Part shown: positions 43,702-52,902 of the stretch, one piece after another
Position numbering within the stretch: the first letter of the stretch is position 1
Layout of the letters: every line of letters begins with the position of its first letter
Assembly (NCBI GenBank): GCA_036003045.1
Contig: DASYSS010000017.1
Coordinates: 62,001 to 126,000, forward strand
Source: Gemmatimonadaceae bacterium
GTDB lineage: Bacteria > Gemmatimonadota > Gemmatimonadetes > Gemmatimonadales > Gemmatimonadaceae
Direction: 5' to 3'
Length of the DNA stretch: 64,000 nt
The notes under the pieces: generated by a model
Told to the model about the DNA's origin: nothing
Database searches by the model: none
What the model saw: only the letters and a program-made list of their open reading frames with translations
Made by a program: the position numbers and the translations under genes

Positions 43702-44858
43702 TGCAGCATTTTGATGTCGAGGAGCCGTTGCTGCTCATGACTCCAGGCCCAACGCGCGTGCCCGAGCGCGTGCTTCACGCGGGCGCGCGTCCGATGATCC
43801 ACCATCGCACGCCGGAGTTCTCCCGCGAGCTGGCGGTCGCCCTCGAGTTGCTACGGCCCGTCTTCGGGACAATGGAGACGCCGCTCCCGATCCACACGAC
43901 GGGTCGCGGCGCGCTCGAGGCGGCGATCTGCAATTTGTTTTCGCCCGGCGACGAAATCGTCGCGTGCTGCAACGGCAAGTTCGGCGAGATGTGGGCGCGT
44001 CTTGCCGAGACGTATGGCGTGGTCGCCCATCGCGTCGCCACGCGATGGGAGCTGGGCGTTGATCCGCGCGAGCTCGAGGGAGCGCTCGACCAGTATCCAC
44101 GAGCCCGCGCGATCACGCTCGCGTTTGGCGATTCGTCGACCGGAGTCGCCAACGACGTCGAGTCTGTCGCGCGCATTGCACGGTCGCGGGGCAAGCTCGT
44201 GCTGGTCGATGGCGTCTCGGCCATCGGCGGGATGCCGTTCGCGTTCGATGACTGGGGAGTGGACGTCGCCGTCACCGCGACGCAGAAATGCTTGATGTCG
44301 GCGCCCGGGCTTTCTTGGGCCGTGCTCAGCGAGCGCGCATGGTCCGCGCATGAATCGTCGAAGTTGCCGCGGAGCTACTGGGACTTTGGCGCCGTGAAGC
44401 GATCGGTCGGCAAAGCGAAGCCGGAGACGCCCGGTACGCCGCCTGTCGCGATCGTGCTGCAAGTCGCCGAGGCGCTGCGCATGATCCACGAAGAAGGCCT
44501 CGATGCCGTCTACGCGCGCCACGGGGCGCTCGCCCGGCGCGTTCGCGAAGGTGTCGACGCGCTCGGACTTTCGCTCCAGTGTCCCGAGCTGCCTCGTCTC
44601 TCGGCGACGATGACGGCGATCGCGCTTCCCGCTGGCATCGAGCCGCGCGCGTTGCGCGAACGAATCAAGGCGCGCGGAATTCTCACCGCCGGCGGCCTCG
44701 GACCGTTCGAGTCGATCGGCTTTCGCGTTGGCCATATGGGCGACATCCGAATGACGGATGTCGAGCGCACCTTGGACGCGTTGCGACACTCGCTCGATGA
44801 GGCGCGTGTGAGCGCGCCGGCCAACGCATCCAGACCTGAGCGAGCCGTCGCCTCGTGA
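43701..44858 (+). CDS. Class V aminotransferase (AGXT-like)
   Basis: 385 residues from the ATG at 43701, overlapping the RraA stop as TGATG. Fold type I class V: LLLMTPGPTRVPERVLHAGARPMIHHRTPEF at the start, HTTGRGALEAAICNLFSPGD, Asp in LVLVDGVSAIGGMPF, PLP-lysine in TATQKCLMSAPGL, and C-terminal GLGPFESIGFRVGHMGDIRMTD. It is like alanine/serine-glyoxylate aminotransferases, which move the amino group of an amino acid to glyoxylate or pyruvate. In the operon it would convert an imported amino acid to its 2-oxo acid. Its stop overlaps the transporter start by 4 bp (GTGA). Confidence 0.93.
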   Translation: MQHFDVEEPLLLMTPGPTRVPERVLHAGARPMIHHRTPEFSRELAVALELLRPVFGTMETPLPIHTTGRGALEAAICNLFSPGDEIVACCNGKFGEMWARLAETYGVVAHRVATRWELGVDPRELEGALDQYPRARAITLAFGDSSTGVANDVESVARIARSRGKLVLVDGVSAIGGMPFAFDDWGVDVAVTATQKCLMSAPGLSWAVLSERAWSAHESSKLPRSYWDFGAVKRSVGKAKPETPGTPPVAIVLQVAEALRMIHEEGLDAVYARHGALARRVREGVDALGLSLQCPELPRLSATMTAIALPAGIEPRALRERIKARGILTAGGLGPFESIGFRVGHMGDIRMTDVERTLDALRHSLDEARVSAPANASRPERAVAS

Positions 44859-46165
44859 GACTCGAGCGGAAGATCCTGTTGGGATTCGGCGCCGGCGTCG
44901 TCGTCGGCCTCGTCGCGCGCGCGCCAGGGATGAGCGCCTTCGCGACCGCGGTGTCGGCTCTCGAGCCCGTCGGCACGGTGTTCATCCGCCTCATCACGAT
45001 GGTCGTCGTGCCGCTCGTCGTCGCCAGCGTGTTCGTCGGCGTGGCGTCGCTCGGCGATATCCGATCGCTCGGGCGTGTGGGCGCGAAGACGCTGTTCTTC
45101 TTTTTCGGGACGACGCTCGTCGCCGCGCTGATCGGGCTTCTCGTCGCGAGCACGGCGAACGTCGGCGGGGGGGCCGGATTTACGATTCCGACGGCAGACG
45201 CTGCGCACGCGACCGGTGCGGCAGCGACGCCCGCCGTGCCGGGAGTCGTGCAGACGCTGATCAACCTCGTGCCGCAGAATCCGTTCGCCGCGGCCGCGCA
45301 AGGCGGGGCCGATCTCCTGCCGTTGATCGTCGCGGTGTGTTTTTTCGGCGCCGCGGCGACGGTCGTCGAAGCCCACCGGCGCGAACCGGTCGTGCGATTC
45401 TTTCAGGGCGTAAACGAGATGGCGATGGTCGTCGTCGGCTGGCTCATGCAGCTCGCGCCGTACGGCGTTTTCGCGCTCATCGCCGCCGCCGTCGCGCGAT
45501 CGGGCGTCGGGTTGCTCGACCAACTGCTCACGTTCGGCGTCGTCGTGGTGGTCGCGCTGTTCGTGCACGTGGTCGTTACGCTCATTCCGATCTTGCGGCT
45601 CGGCGCGCGCCGGCCTCTCCGCGAGTTCTTCCGAGCGACGTCCGACGCGCTCTTTCTCGCGTTCTCAACGGCGTCGTCCAACGCGACGCTCCCCGTCAGC
45701 ATGGCCGCGGCGACGGATCGGCTGAATGTGCCGAGCGACATCACGAGCTTCGTGTTACCGGCGGGTGCGTCGCTCAACAAGAACGGGTCAGCCGCATACA
45801 AGGCCGTCACCGCCGTGTTCATCGCCCATCTCTACGGTCTGCCGCTCACCGCGGGCGCGATGGTCACGATCGTCCTGATGGCGACGATCGCCGCGTTCGC
45901 AGGCGCCGGCGTTCCGGGCAGCTCGCTGGTCACGACACTCATCGTGCTGAACGCGATCGGGCTCGGCCCGCGGGCGGCGGCCGGCATGGCGCTCGTTGCC
46001 GCGATCGACCGTCCGCTCGACATGTGCCGCTCGGCGGTGAACACCATGAGCAATCTCGTCGGCGCCGCGTGGGTCGCGAAGACCGAGCGGGTCGCGGCCA
46101 CGAGTGGCGCGTTCGCGCCGAGTCCGGCGATCGAGCCGTCACCCGCGTCGATGACCATCGAATGA
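44855..46165 (+). CDS. Dicarboxylate/amino acid:cation symporter (DAACS)
   Basis: 436 residues, GTG start. Eight-helix transporter with two hairpins: HP1 FSTASSNATLPVSM, the NMDGT-like VLPAGASLNKNGSAAY, HP2 AGAGVPGSSLVTT, and helix 8 PLDMCRSAVNTMSNL. Asp389 and Arg392 in DMCR align by motif with the GltPh residues that bind the amino group and the side-chain carboxylate of aspartate/glutamate. C4-dicarboxylate carriers such as DctA lack that Asp. So the predicted substrate is an acidic amino acid, driven by Na+ or H+. It is coupled by ATGA to the LeuC-type gene, supporting a role as importer for the operon. Confidence 0.93.
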   Translation: MRLERKILLGFGAGVVVGLVARAPGMSAFATAVSALEPVGTVFIRLITMVVVPLVVASVFVGVASLGDIRSLGRVGAKTLFFFFGTTLVAALIGLLVASTANVGGGAGFTIPTADAAHATGAAATPAVPGVVQTLINLVPQNPFAAAAQGGADLLPLIVAVCFFGAAATVVEAHRREPVVRFFQGVNEMAMVVVGWLMQLAPYGVFALIAAAVARSGVGLLDQLLTFGVVVVVALFVHVVVTLIPILRLGARRPLREFFRATSDALFLAFSTASSNATLPVSMAAATDRLNVPSDITSFVLPAGASLNKNGSAAYKAVTAVFIAHLYGLPLTAGAMVTIVLMATIAAFAGAGVPGSSLVTTLIVLNAIGLGPRAAAGMALVAAIDRPLDMCRSAVNTMSNLVGAAWVAKTERVAATSGAFAPSPAIEPSPASMTIE

Positions 46166-47508
46166 TGTCTTCGCGCGGCAAGACGATCAGCGAGAGGATT
46201 CTGTCGGCCAAGTCCGGCAGCGACGCGCGGGCCGGTGACGTTGTCGTCTGCGACGTGGATCTCGTCATCGGCACCGATGCATCCACGCCGATGACCATCG
46301 GGTACTTCGAGAAGATGGGCGGCGAACGCGTGTTCGACGCGAGCCGAGTCGTGTTTTCACTCGACCACTATTCTCCGCCCTCGACGCCGAAGACCGCCGC
46401 GTTTCACGATCAGGTGCGCGCGTTCGCGCGCCGGCACGGCGTTACCGTGTTCGAGGTCGGCGAAGGCATCAGCCACCAGGTCGCGCCTGAGCGCGGGCGC
46501 GTGTTGCCGGGCGATTTGGTCATCGGCGCCGACAGCCACACCGTCACGTGTGGCGCGCTCAACGCGTTTGCCACGGGACTCGGCTCCTCGGACATCGCGG
46601 CGGCGTTGATCACCGGGCGAACGTGGCTTCGCGTGCCCGAGACGATCCGCGTCGAGCTCGCGGGCTCGCGTCCGCCCGGGCTCGCGGCCAAGGACGTCGG
46701 TCTGGCGCTGATCGCAACGCTGACCTCCGAGGGCGCGAACTATCGGTCGGTGGAGTTCCACGGAGAGAGCACCCGAGCGTTCTCGCTCGACGAGCGCATG
46801 GTGTTGTCGAACCTGTCCGTGGAGGGCGGCGCGAAAGCGGCGATCTGGAGCGTCGACGACGTGACGACCGCGTACCTGATTGAGAGGGTGGACGGGTGGA
46901 CGGGTGAACTGGTTGACGGAGGCACCGCCGCAGAGCGGGCCGCTCTCCGATCTCGTGCTGTCCACCCGTCCACCCATCCACCCGTCCACCCGGATCCCGA
47001 CGCGACCTACGCGCGCCGGCTGCGGCTCGACCTCGCGACCCTGTCGCCTCGCGTCTCCGTTCCGCACGACCCGACCGACGTCGTGAGCGTCGCCGACGCG
47101 GCCGGCACGCCGGTGCACATGGTCTTTCTCGGTACGTGCACGGGCGGCCGCGTCTCCGATTTTCACGAGGCGGTTCACGTGCTCGAGCGCGCCGGCGGCC
47201 GCGTCGCCCCGGGCGTGCAGCTGGTCGTGACGCCGGCGTCGCGTGAGGTGCTGCTCACGCTGGTCGACGACGGCACGCTCGCCAAGCTCACGGCGATGGG
47301 CGCCATCGTCACCACGCCGGGCTGCGGCGCGTGTTGCGGAACGAGCGGCGCGATCCCCGGCGACGGAATGAACGTCCTCTCGACGGCGAATCGAAACTTC
47401 AAGGCGCGCATGGGCAACGCGACGGCGTCGATCTATCTCGCGTCGCCGGCCACGTGCGCAGCGTCGGCCGCGACCGGACGCATCACGGACCCGCGGGAGG
47501 TCGCGTGA
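46162..47508 (+). CDS. LeuC/aconitase-family hydratase, large subunit
   Basis: 448 residues, ATG at 46162 overlapping the transporter stop. 3-Isopropylmalate dehydratase/homoaconitase large-subunit fold with the 4Fe-4S cysteines in FLGTCTGGR and TTPGCGACCG, substrate motifs FSLDHYSPPSTPKTAAFHDQV, GADSHTVTCGALNAFATGLGSSDIA, and SANRNFKARMG-like TANRNFKARMG. The isolated catabolic context, with no leuA or leuB nearby, argues against leucine synthesis. Residues about 242-277 are encoded by an in-frame palindromic repeat (RVDGWTGELVDG to HPSTHPPVHPD) absent from the family consensus between helices. Partners with the LeuD-type subunit downstream. Confidence 0.92.
   Translation: MMSSRGKTISERILSAKSGSDARAGDVVVCDVDLVIGTDASTPMTIGYFEKMGGERVFDASRVVFSLDHYSPPSTPKTAAFHDQVRAFARRHGVTVFEVGEGISHQVAPERGRVLPGDLVIGADSHTVTCGALNAFATGLGSSDIAAALITGRTWLRVPETIRVELAGSRPPGLAAKDVGLALIATLTSEGANYRSVEFHGESTRAFSLDERMVLSNLSVEGGAKAAIWSVDDVTTAYLIERVDGWTGELVDGGTAAERAALRSRAVHPSTHPPVHPDPDATYARRLRLDLATLSPRVSVPHDPTDVVSVADAAGTPVHMVFLGTCTGGRVSDFHEAVHVLERAGGRVAPGVQLVVTPASREVLLTLVDDGTLAKLTAMGAIVTTPGCGACCGTSGAIPGDGMNVLSTANRNFKARMGNATASIYLASPATCAASAATGRITDPREVA
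46886..46991. repeat. In-frame palindromic repeat inside the LeuC-type gene
   Basis: Left arm GGGTGGACGGGTGGACGGGT then G (46886-46906) is built from GGGTGGAC units. The right arm (about 46961-46991) repeats CACCCGTCCACCC units and matches the left arm's reverse complement with one mismatch over 21 bases. A 54-base spacer has its own small palindrome GAGCGGGCCGCTC. The whole is about 106 bp, keeps the reading frame and adds about 36 residues. A half-copy is at 49596-49608. Confidence 0.75.
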
Positions 47509-48041
47509 CGCGAATTGCTTTCGACGGACGCGCCCGGGTCTTCGGCGACGACGTCAACACCGACTACATCATCGCGTCGACACGCAAGCGCGACACGCTC
47601 GACGAGAGCGTCTTGAAGCGCTACTTGCTCGAGGCGGTCGATCCGAGCTTCGCGGCGTCCGTCCAACCGGGCGACCTCATCGTCGGCGGCGCGAACTTTG
47701 GATGCGGGTCGGCGATGGAGATCGCGGCCACCGTCATCCTCGCCGCCGGCATCAAGGCCGTGTTGGCCAAGAGCTTCGCGCGGACCTTCTATCGCAACGC
47801 GGTGAACAACGCGCTTCTTCCGATCGAGTGCGACACGAGCACCATTCGCGAAGGCGACTTGCTGCGTGTCTCGTTCGACGACGGGCGTGCCACCGTGACG
47901 ATCGCCGGCCGGAACGAAACGCTAGCCGCCACGCCATTGGCGCCGCTCATGGCCGCCGTACTTTCGGCGGGGGGCTTAGTACCGTACGTGCGGAGCGGCG
48001 GCTACGGTGCGAACCGCGGAGCCGACGTACACAAGCGGTGA
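47505..48041 (+). CDS. LeuD/aconitase-family hydratase, small subunit
   Basis: 178 residues, GTG start overlapping the LeuC-type stop (GTGA). Swivelling-domain landmarks: RARVFGDDVNTDYIIASTRKRDTLDE, VGGANFGCGSAMEIAATVILAAGIKAVLAKSFARTFYRNAVNNALLPIEC. In LeuD the substrate-specificity loop and the catalytic-arginine/serine region lie in FGCGSxxE. Together with the large subunit it adds or removes water on a branched dicarboxylate. Its last 66 bp overlap the end of the convergent subtilase gene. Last gene of the operon. Confidence 0.93.
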   Translation: MTRIAFDGRARVFGDDVNTDYIIASTRKRDTLDESVLKRYLLEAVDPSFAASVQPGDLIVGGANFGCGSAMEIAATVILAAGIKAVLAKSFARTFYRNAVNNALLPIECDTSTIREGDLLRVSFDDGRATVTIAGRNETLAATPLAPLMAAVLSAGGLVPYVRSGGYGANRGADVHKR

Positions 48042-48923
48042 ACGCGCGGTAGCGAGCCCGCCCGCGGAGCTAGCCAGGCGCTCGTCGACGACCGACGGCG
48101 TCGCCTCTTGCAGCAATTGCATGATGACTTCGTCGGGCGACGCGTCCGGATAGCGCTCGAAGATCAAGCTCGCCGCGCCGCTCACATACCCCGCAGCCAT
48201 CGACGTTCCGTTCCAAGGCGTGGTCGTGGGGCCCTCACGATCGAAGCCGGGAAGGAGAACAGAATCGCCCGGTGCGTAGAGATCGACGCACGGACCCCAC
48301 GCGGTGCCCCTCGCGCGAACGTCCTGCCAGTGGTGATCCGCGTCCTTCGACGGGACGAGCGCGCTCGCGCCCACGACCAACGCGCGCGGTGCGTTCGCCG
48401 GCGACACGTGGCACGCATCGATGTCGAAGTTTCCAGCGGCGACGACGACGAGGATGCCCGCATCGCGCAACATCACGAGCGCGCTGTCCACCTCGGGCAC
48501 GTTGCGCGTCGTGTCGACCGCGAACGACCAGTTCGCGATGGCCGGTTGCCCGGGATGGCGGCGATGGTCCTGTACGGTCCAACGCGCGGCGTCGACGATG
48601 GCGCCGACCGAACCGCGCATGTGATCGCAGTTGATGATCTTGACGTCGACGATCTGCGCCTCGGACGCGACGCCGAGCGTCGCACCCGCCGCTGCGCCGG
48701 CGACCGCCGTTCCGTGCGCGTTGCAAATGCGCGGGTTGCTGGGAAATGCATCGAAGCCAACTCGGACGCGTCCCGCCAGCTCGGCATGCTGGTCACTGAC
48801 GCCGCCGTCGAAGACGTAGATGGCTACGCCGCGACCAGTGCCGGAACGCCGCATGGTGCTGTCGAGTCGCGGCTCGCGCTTGGTGATGCGATCGAGCGCC
48901 CTCGAGCGCGTGCGCAGCGACAT
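47976..48923 (-). CDS. Subtilisin-like serine protease (S8)
   Basis: 315 residues from the ATG at 48923. Catalytic triad: Asp in IYVFDGGVSDQHAEL, His in NAHGTAVAGAAAG, Ser in NGTSMAAGYVSGAA; oxyanion Asn in VVAAGNFD. Proteinase K-like layout with two cysteines (NCDHMR, DACHVS). The proper N-terminus is unclear: the frame is open about 60 codons upstream and encodes SFTATVVIASTACALSRGS-like sequence resembling a signal peptide, but lacks a good start codon there, and a 7-C run lies at 48987-48993. So it may be longer, or disrupted by a small indel. Probably exported. Confidence 0.85.
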   Translation of the reverse strand: MSLRTRSRALDRITKREPRLDSTMRRSGTGRGVAIYVFDGGVSDQHAELAGRVRVGFDAFPSNPRICNAHGTAVAGAAAGATLGVASEAQIVDVKIINCDHMRGSVGAIVDAARWTVQDHRRHPGQPAIANWSFAVDTTRNVPEVDSALVMLRDAGILVVVAAGNFDIDACHVSPANAPRALVVGASALVPSKDADHHWQDVRARGTAWGPCVDLYAPGDSVLLPGFDREGPTTTPWNGTSMAAGYVSGAASLIFERYPDASPDEVIMQLLQEATPSVVDERLASSAGGLATARSPLVYVGSAVRTVAAAPHVRY

Positions 48924-49195
48924 TCCGTCGGCGAGGTCGGGCAGCGAAACCCCGGACAGGACGAACGTCTCCGCGGGGTGGAAATTCCCCCCCGCGGAGC
49001 CGCGCGAGAGCGCGCAGGCCGTCGAGGCGATGACAACAGTCGCCGTAAAGCTCCGTCCGATATGCGGCAGGACGCCCTCCCGTGTCGCGGCGTCGAGCTA
49101 CCCCGGCGCCGCGCCGGTCGCGGCCCCTTTCATTGCATATCGGCACGTCCCGCCTTTTCTAAAGTCGCGGCGGGCGGCACGTCTGCCTGGCTCCT

Positions 49196-49610
49196 TTGCC
49201 GTGGGCCGGTCAGGGACCCATCAACGTGATGGAGGCACAGCTTCTCCTCGAGCAGAACAAGACGCGAGAAGCCGCCCTGCTGTTCGATTCGCTCTCGTGT
49301 CAGCACGACTTCGGCGACAACACGTCTGAACTGGCGCGAGGCACTGTGTGGATGCTGGCGCGAGCCGCCGGCGCTCGTTTCGCGCGCGGCGACGATGCGG
49401 GCGCCATCGTCGAGCTCAAAGCCGCGATCTACTCGACGAACATCGGTTTCACGCGGACGAACTACGAGCTGGGAGCGCGCCTACATGCGACAGCGGCGAG
49501 CCCGTGAAGCGATCGCGATTCTAGCCCCCGCGCTCCGCGGCCCGATCGAAGCGCCGGACGGGCGGACCGGTAAAGCCGCGGCGCACTTAGCCGTACCCGT
49601 CCACCCGTAG
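49196..49610 (+). pseudogene. Frameshifted remnant of a TPR-type protein C-terminus
   Basis: One frame (from 49196) reads EAQLLLEQNKTREAALLFDSLS and ELKAAIYSTNIGFTRTNYELGARLH, typical of TPR repeats. It ends at 49507. The continuation (REAIAILAPALRGPIEA) is in the next frame (up to 49610), so a frameshift lies around 49485-49500. Such sequences form the C-terminus of large kinases and regulators with TPRs in related bacteria. No kinase or DNA-binding part is present upstream. The remnant ends in the repeat half-copy CACCCGTCCACCCG-like sequence. Confidence 0.55.
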
Positions 49611-49611
49611 T

Positions 49612-52600
49612 TCAGTCCCCCGCCGCCGGAACCGCGTGCTCCGCGGTCATCTGCTTCGGCTTCGAGCCGATCGCGCGCATGAAGGCGGAGCGCCATTCGT
49701 CGAGAATCTCGTAGCCCGTGGGAATCACGAGCAGGGTCAGGAACGTCGACGTGATCACACCGCCGATGACCGCGACGCCCATCGGAGCGCGGAACTGCGC
49801 GCCTTCGCCACTGCCCATCGCGACGGGAATCATGCCGGCGATCAGCGCGAACGTCGTCATGAGAATCGGACGAAGGCGGATCGCGCCGGCTTGAATCAGC
49901 GCCTCGCGCAGCGGGACGCCGCGTTCTTCACGCGCCCACTTTGCGAAGTCGATCAGCAAGATGGCGTTCTTCGCCACGATGCCCATGAGCAGGATGACGC
50001 CGATGAGACTCATGATGTTGATCGTCATTCCGCTAATGGCGAGCGACAGCATGACGCCGATCAGCGACAACGGCAGCGACATGAGGATCGCGACCGGGTC
50101 GATGAACGAACCGAATTGCACGACGAGAATGAGGTACATCAGCAGCACGGCCAAGCCGAGCGCGGAGAAAATCTGGCCGAACACCTCGGCCTGTGATTCC
50201 GCGTCGCCGCCGATCGTGTAGTGCACGCCCGCCGGCAGCCGCGTCCTGTTGAGCAGCGCTTGAATGTCCGCCGTGACGTCGCCGGCGGCGCGCCCGGACG
50301 TGTTCAATTCGACCGTCACGACCGGTTCGCGATTGAGATGGTCGATGATCGCCGGCCCAAGCCCTTGTTTGATCGACGCCACTTGACCGAGCGGCATCGT
50401 CGCCGGCAATCCATTCGGACCGGCGACGATCATCGGAAGACGCTCGAGGTCCGACGCGCGCTGACGCGATTCGGGCGTCAAACGAACGGTGACCTTGCGC
50501 GACTTGCCGGTCGGGTCGATCCAGTAGCCGGCGTCGATCCCGGCGAAGGCCGGACGCAGCGACTGCGCGACCTGTCCGACGGTCAGGCCAACCGAGCCGG
50601 CCACCCCGCGATTGAGGTCGATCTCGAGCTCGGGTTTCTGACCTTTCGTCGAGAGTCCGATGTCCACGGCACCCGGGATCTTTTCGACGCCTGCCTTCAC
50701 CATGTCGGCCGCCTGCGCCAGCGCGGCGACGTTCTGGCCGCGCAGTTGCAGTTGGATCGTCTTGAAACCGCCGTTGAAATCGTTCGTGAACACCGAGATG
50801 GTCGCGCCCGACATCTGCTTCGTCTCATGGCGCATGACCTCGGCGAACTGCTCCGCGGAGAGGGGCCGCTTGTCCTTCGGCACGAGGCGAACGTAGATGT
50901 TCCCCTCGTCGACGCCGCCGGTCGCCTGATTGCCGAGCGTCGTGTATGTGTACAGGACGAGGTCGGAGTGCGCGCGCGCGATGCGCGCCGCCTCTTCCGC
51001 CTTGAGCCGCGTGTACTCGAGGTTGGAACCGGGCGGGGTCTCGATCGCCATGATGAATTCGGAGCGGTCGTCGTCCGGGAAGAAGCCCGTCCCCACCGTG
51101 CGAATCGGTGTGACCTTCTGCGGCAGCCAGCCAAACGCCGCGAGACCGACGATGACGATTACCGTGCGCGGGAGCCAGTGCATGCGTTTGCGCGTGAACG
51201 CGTACACGACGATCGCGATGCCCACGACCGCCGCCGCGAGCCCGCTCAAGCCCCGGGTGGGCAGCAGGAAGGAGGCGAAGAACGTGAGCGCCGCCATCAT
51301 CATCATCGCGACGCGGTGATCCAGCGCCCATGCGATCACGCGCTTGTAGTCTTCGGCGCGCGCGTTGAACCAGTGGTTGAACTTGTCGAGCTGCCGCGTG
51401 ATCCAGCCGCGCTCCTCCGGCGGCCGATGCGGGTCCGGCCAATACGCCGACAGCATTGGATCGAGCGAGAACGACACGAAGAGCGACACGGCCACCGACA
51501 TGGCGATCGTCAGCGCGAACGGCTTGAACCACTGGCCGCCGATGCCCGGCATGAAGCCGATCGGCACGAACACCGCGAGGATCGAGAACGTCGTCGCGGC
51601 GACGGCGAGACCGATCTCGTCGGTGCCGTCGTGCGCCGCGCGGAAATGGTCTTTCCCCATCTCGACGTGACGCACGATGTTCTCACGGACGACGATCGCG
51701 TCGTCGATGAGAATGCCTATCGCAAGCGACAGGCCTAGCAACGACATCGTCTCCAGCTTGAAGCCGAGTGCCCAGACGGCGATGAAGCTCGCCAGTACGG
51801 AAATCGGCAGCGCGACGCCGGTGATGACTGTCGACCGCCACGAGTTCAGGAAGAGGAAGACGACGAGCACCGTGAGCGCGGCGCCCAAAATCAGCGCCTC
51901 GATGACGTTTCGCACCGCGTGGTCGACGCGGACGCCCGAATCCTTCACGAGATCGAACTTCGTCCCGTTGGGCAGCGTCGGCTGAATGTCTTCCAACCGG
52001 GCGCGGACGCGATTCGCGACGTCGGTCGTGCTGTATCCCTTCGCCTTCTTGACGTCGATGCCGATCGCTTCCTTGCTGTTGTAGATCGCGAGCGTGCGCG
52101 GCTCCTCGGTCGCGTCCTTGATCGTCGCGACCTGCCCGAGGCGCACCAGCTGCCCGTTGCGATCGGCGACGATCAGGTTCTCGAACTCGGCCGGATTGTC
52201 GAGGCGTCCTCGTAAGCGGATCGCGCGCTCGTCGAGGTCGCCGTTCACCCGGCCGACCGGCGCGGCGAGGTTCTGCAGCTGGAGCGCCTGCACGACTTCG
52301 GCGACGCTGATGTTCGCGGCCTGGAGCTTGTGCGGGTCCACTTCGACCGTGAGCTCACGTTCGACCTTGCCGAAGATCTGCACGTCGGCGACGCCCGGAA
52401 GCGCGCGCAACTCTCGCGTGATGCCCGGATCGGCGAGCCGGGTCAGCTCCGCCGGCGACAGCACGGTCGAGGAAATGGCGAGCGAAACGATCGGCCGATC
52501 GGTGTCGTTGAACTTGTTGACGATCGGCTCCTTCATCTCCGTCGGCAGATCCGACCGGATCGACGAGATCGCGTCGCGCACTTCCTGCGAGGCGACGTTG

Positions 52601-52902
52601 AGATCCTTGTCGAAGAAGAACTCGATCATGATCATCGAGTAGCCGTCGTACGCCTTGCCCATGATGCGCTTGACGCCCGAGATGGAGCCGATCTGCTCTT
52701 CGACCGGCTTCAGCACTTCGCTCTCGACGACGTCGGGCGACGCGCCCGGATACACGATGCCGACCGTGAGGAACGGCGGATCGACGTCCGGGAACTCGTC
52801 GGTCTTCAGCTTGAACAGGGCGAACGTTCCGAAGATCACCATGGCGACCATCGCCACCACGGTGATGAGCGGCCGCTTGATTGCGAAATCTGAAATAATC
52901 AT
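49612..52902 (-). CDS. RND efflux permease (HAE1/AcrB type), extended
   Basis: 1,096 residues. Full AcrB-type permease: [21 protein letters not shown] start, porter domains, proton relay Asp-Asp in [16 protein letters not shown] and Lys in [17 protein letters not shown]. It is about 45 residues longer than the paralogue at 57470. The extra stretch (about residues 552-600, DNA 51105-51250) follows TM7-like [24 protein letters not shown] and adds two hydrophobic segments ([34 protein letters not shown]), so the helix count is probably 14, not 12. Start overlaps the adaptor stop (ATGA). Last gene of the TetR-TolC-adaptor-permease operon. Confidence 0.95.
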   Translation of the reverse strand: MIISDFAIKRPLITVVAMVAMVIFGTFALFKLKTDEFPDVDPPFLTVGIVYPGASPDVVESEVLKPVEEQIGSISGVKRIMGKAYDGYSMIMIEFFFDKDLNVASQEVRDAISSIRSDLPTEMKEPIVNKFNDTDRPIVSLAISSTVLSPAELTRLADPGITRELRALPGVADVQIFGKVERELTVEVDPHKLQAANISVAEVVQALQLQNLAAPVGRVNGDLDERAIRLRGRLDNPAEFENLIVADRNGQLVRLGQVATIKDATEEPRTLAIYNSKEAIGIDVKKAKGYSTTDVANRVRARLEDIQPTLPNGTKFDLVKDSGVRVDHAVRNVIEALILGAALTVLVVFLFLNSWRSTVITGVALPISVLASFIAVWALGFKLETMSLLGLSLAIGILIDDAIVVRENIVRHVEMGKDHFRAAHDGTDEIGLAVAATTFSILAVFVPIGFMPGIGGQWFKPFALTIAMSVAVSLFVSFSLDPMLSAYWPDPHRPPEERGWITRQLDKFNHWFNARAEDYKRVIAWALDHRVAMMMMAALTFFASFLLPTRGLSGLAAAVVGIAIVVYAFTRKRMHWLPRTVIVIVGLAAFGWLPQKVTPIRTVGTGFFPDDDRSEFIMAIETPPGSNLEYTRLKAEEAARIARAHSDLVLYTYTTLGNQATGGVDEGNIYVRLVPKDKRPLSAEQFAEVMRHETKQMSGATISVFTNDFNGGFKTIQLQLRGQNVAALAQAADMVKAGVEKIPGAVDIGLSTKGQKPELEIDLNRGVAGSVGLTVGQVAQSLRPAFAGIDAGYWIDPTGKSRKVTVRLTPESRQRASDLERLPMIVAGPNGLPATMPLGQVASIKQGLGPAIIDHLNREPVVTVELNTSGRAAGDVTADIQALLNRTRLPAGVHYTIGGDAESQAEVFGQIFSALGLAVLLMYLILVVQFGSFIDPVAILMSLPLSLIGVMLSLAISGMTINIMSLIGVILLMGIVAKNAILLIDFAKWAREERGVPLREALIQAGAIRLRPILMTTFALIAGMIPVAMGSGEGAQFRAPMGVAVIGGVITSTFLTLLVIPTGYEILDEWRSAFMRAIGSKPKQMTAEHAVPAAGD

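Noticed and set aside
46880..46992. CRISPR-like short repeats in the LeuC gene
   Set aside because: Units are 8 bp, arranged as a palindrome and translated in frame; there are no spacers or cas genes.
50221..51738. A 505-codon plus-strand open frame opposite the first RND permease
   Set aside because: Arg/His/Asp-rich shadow; the permease has all family motifs.
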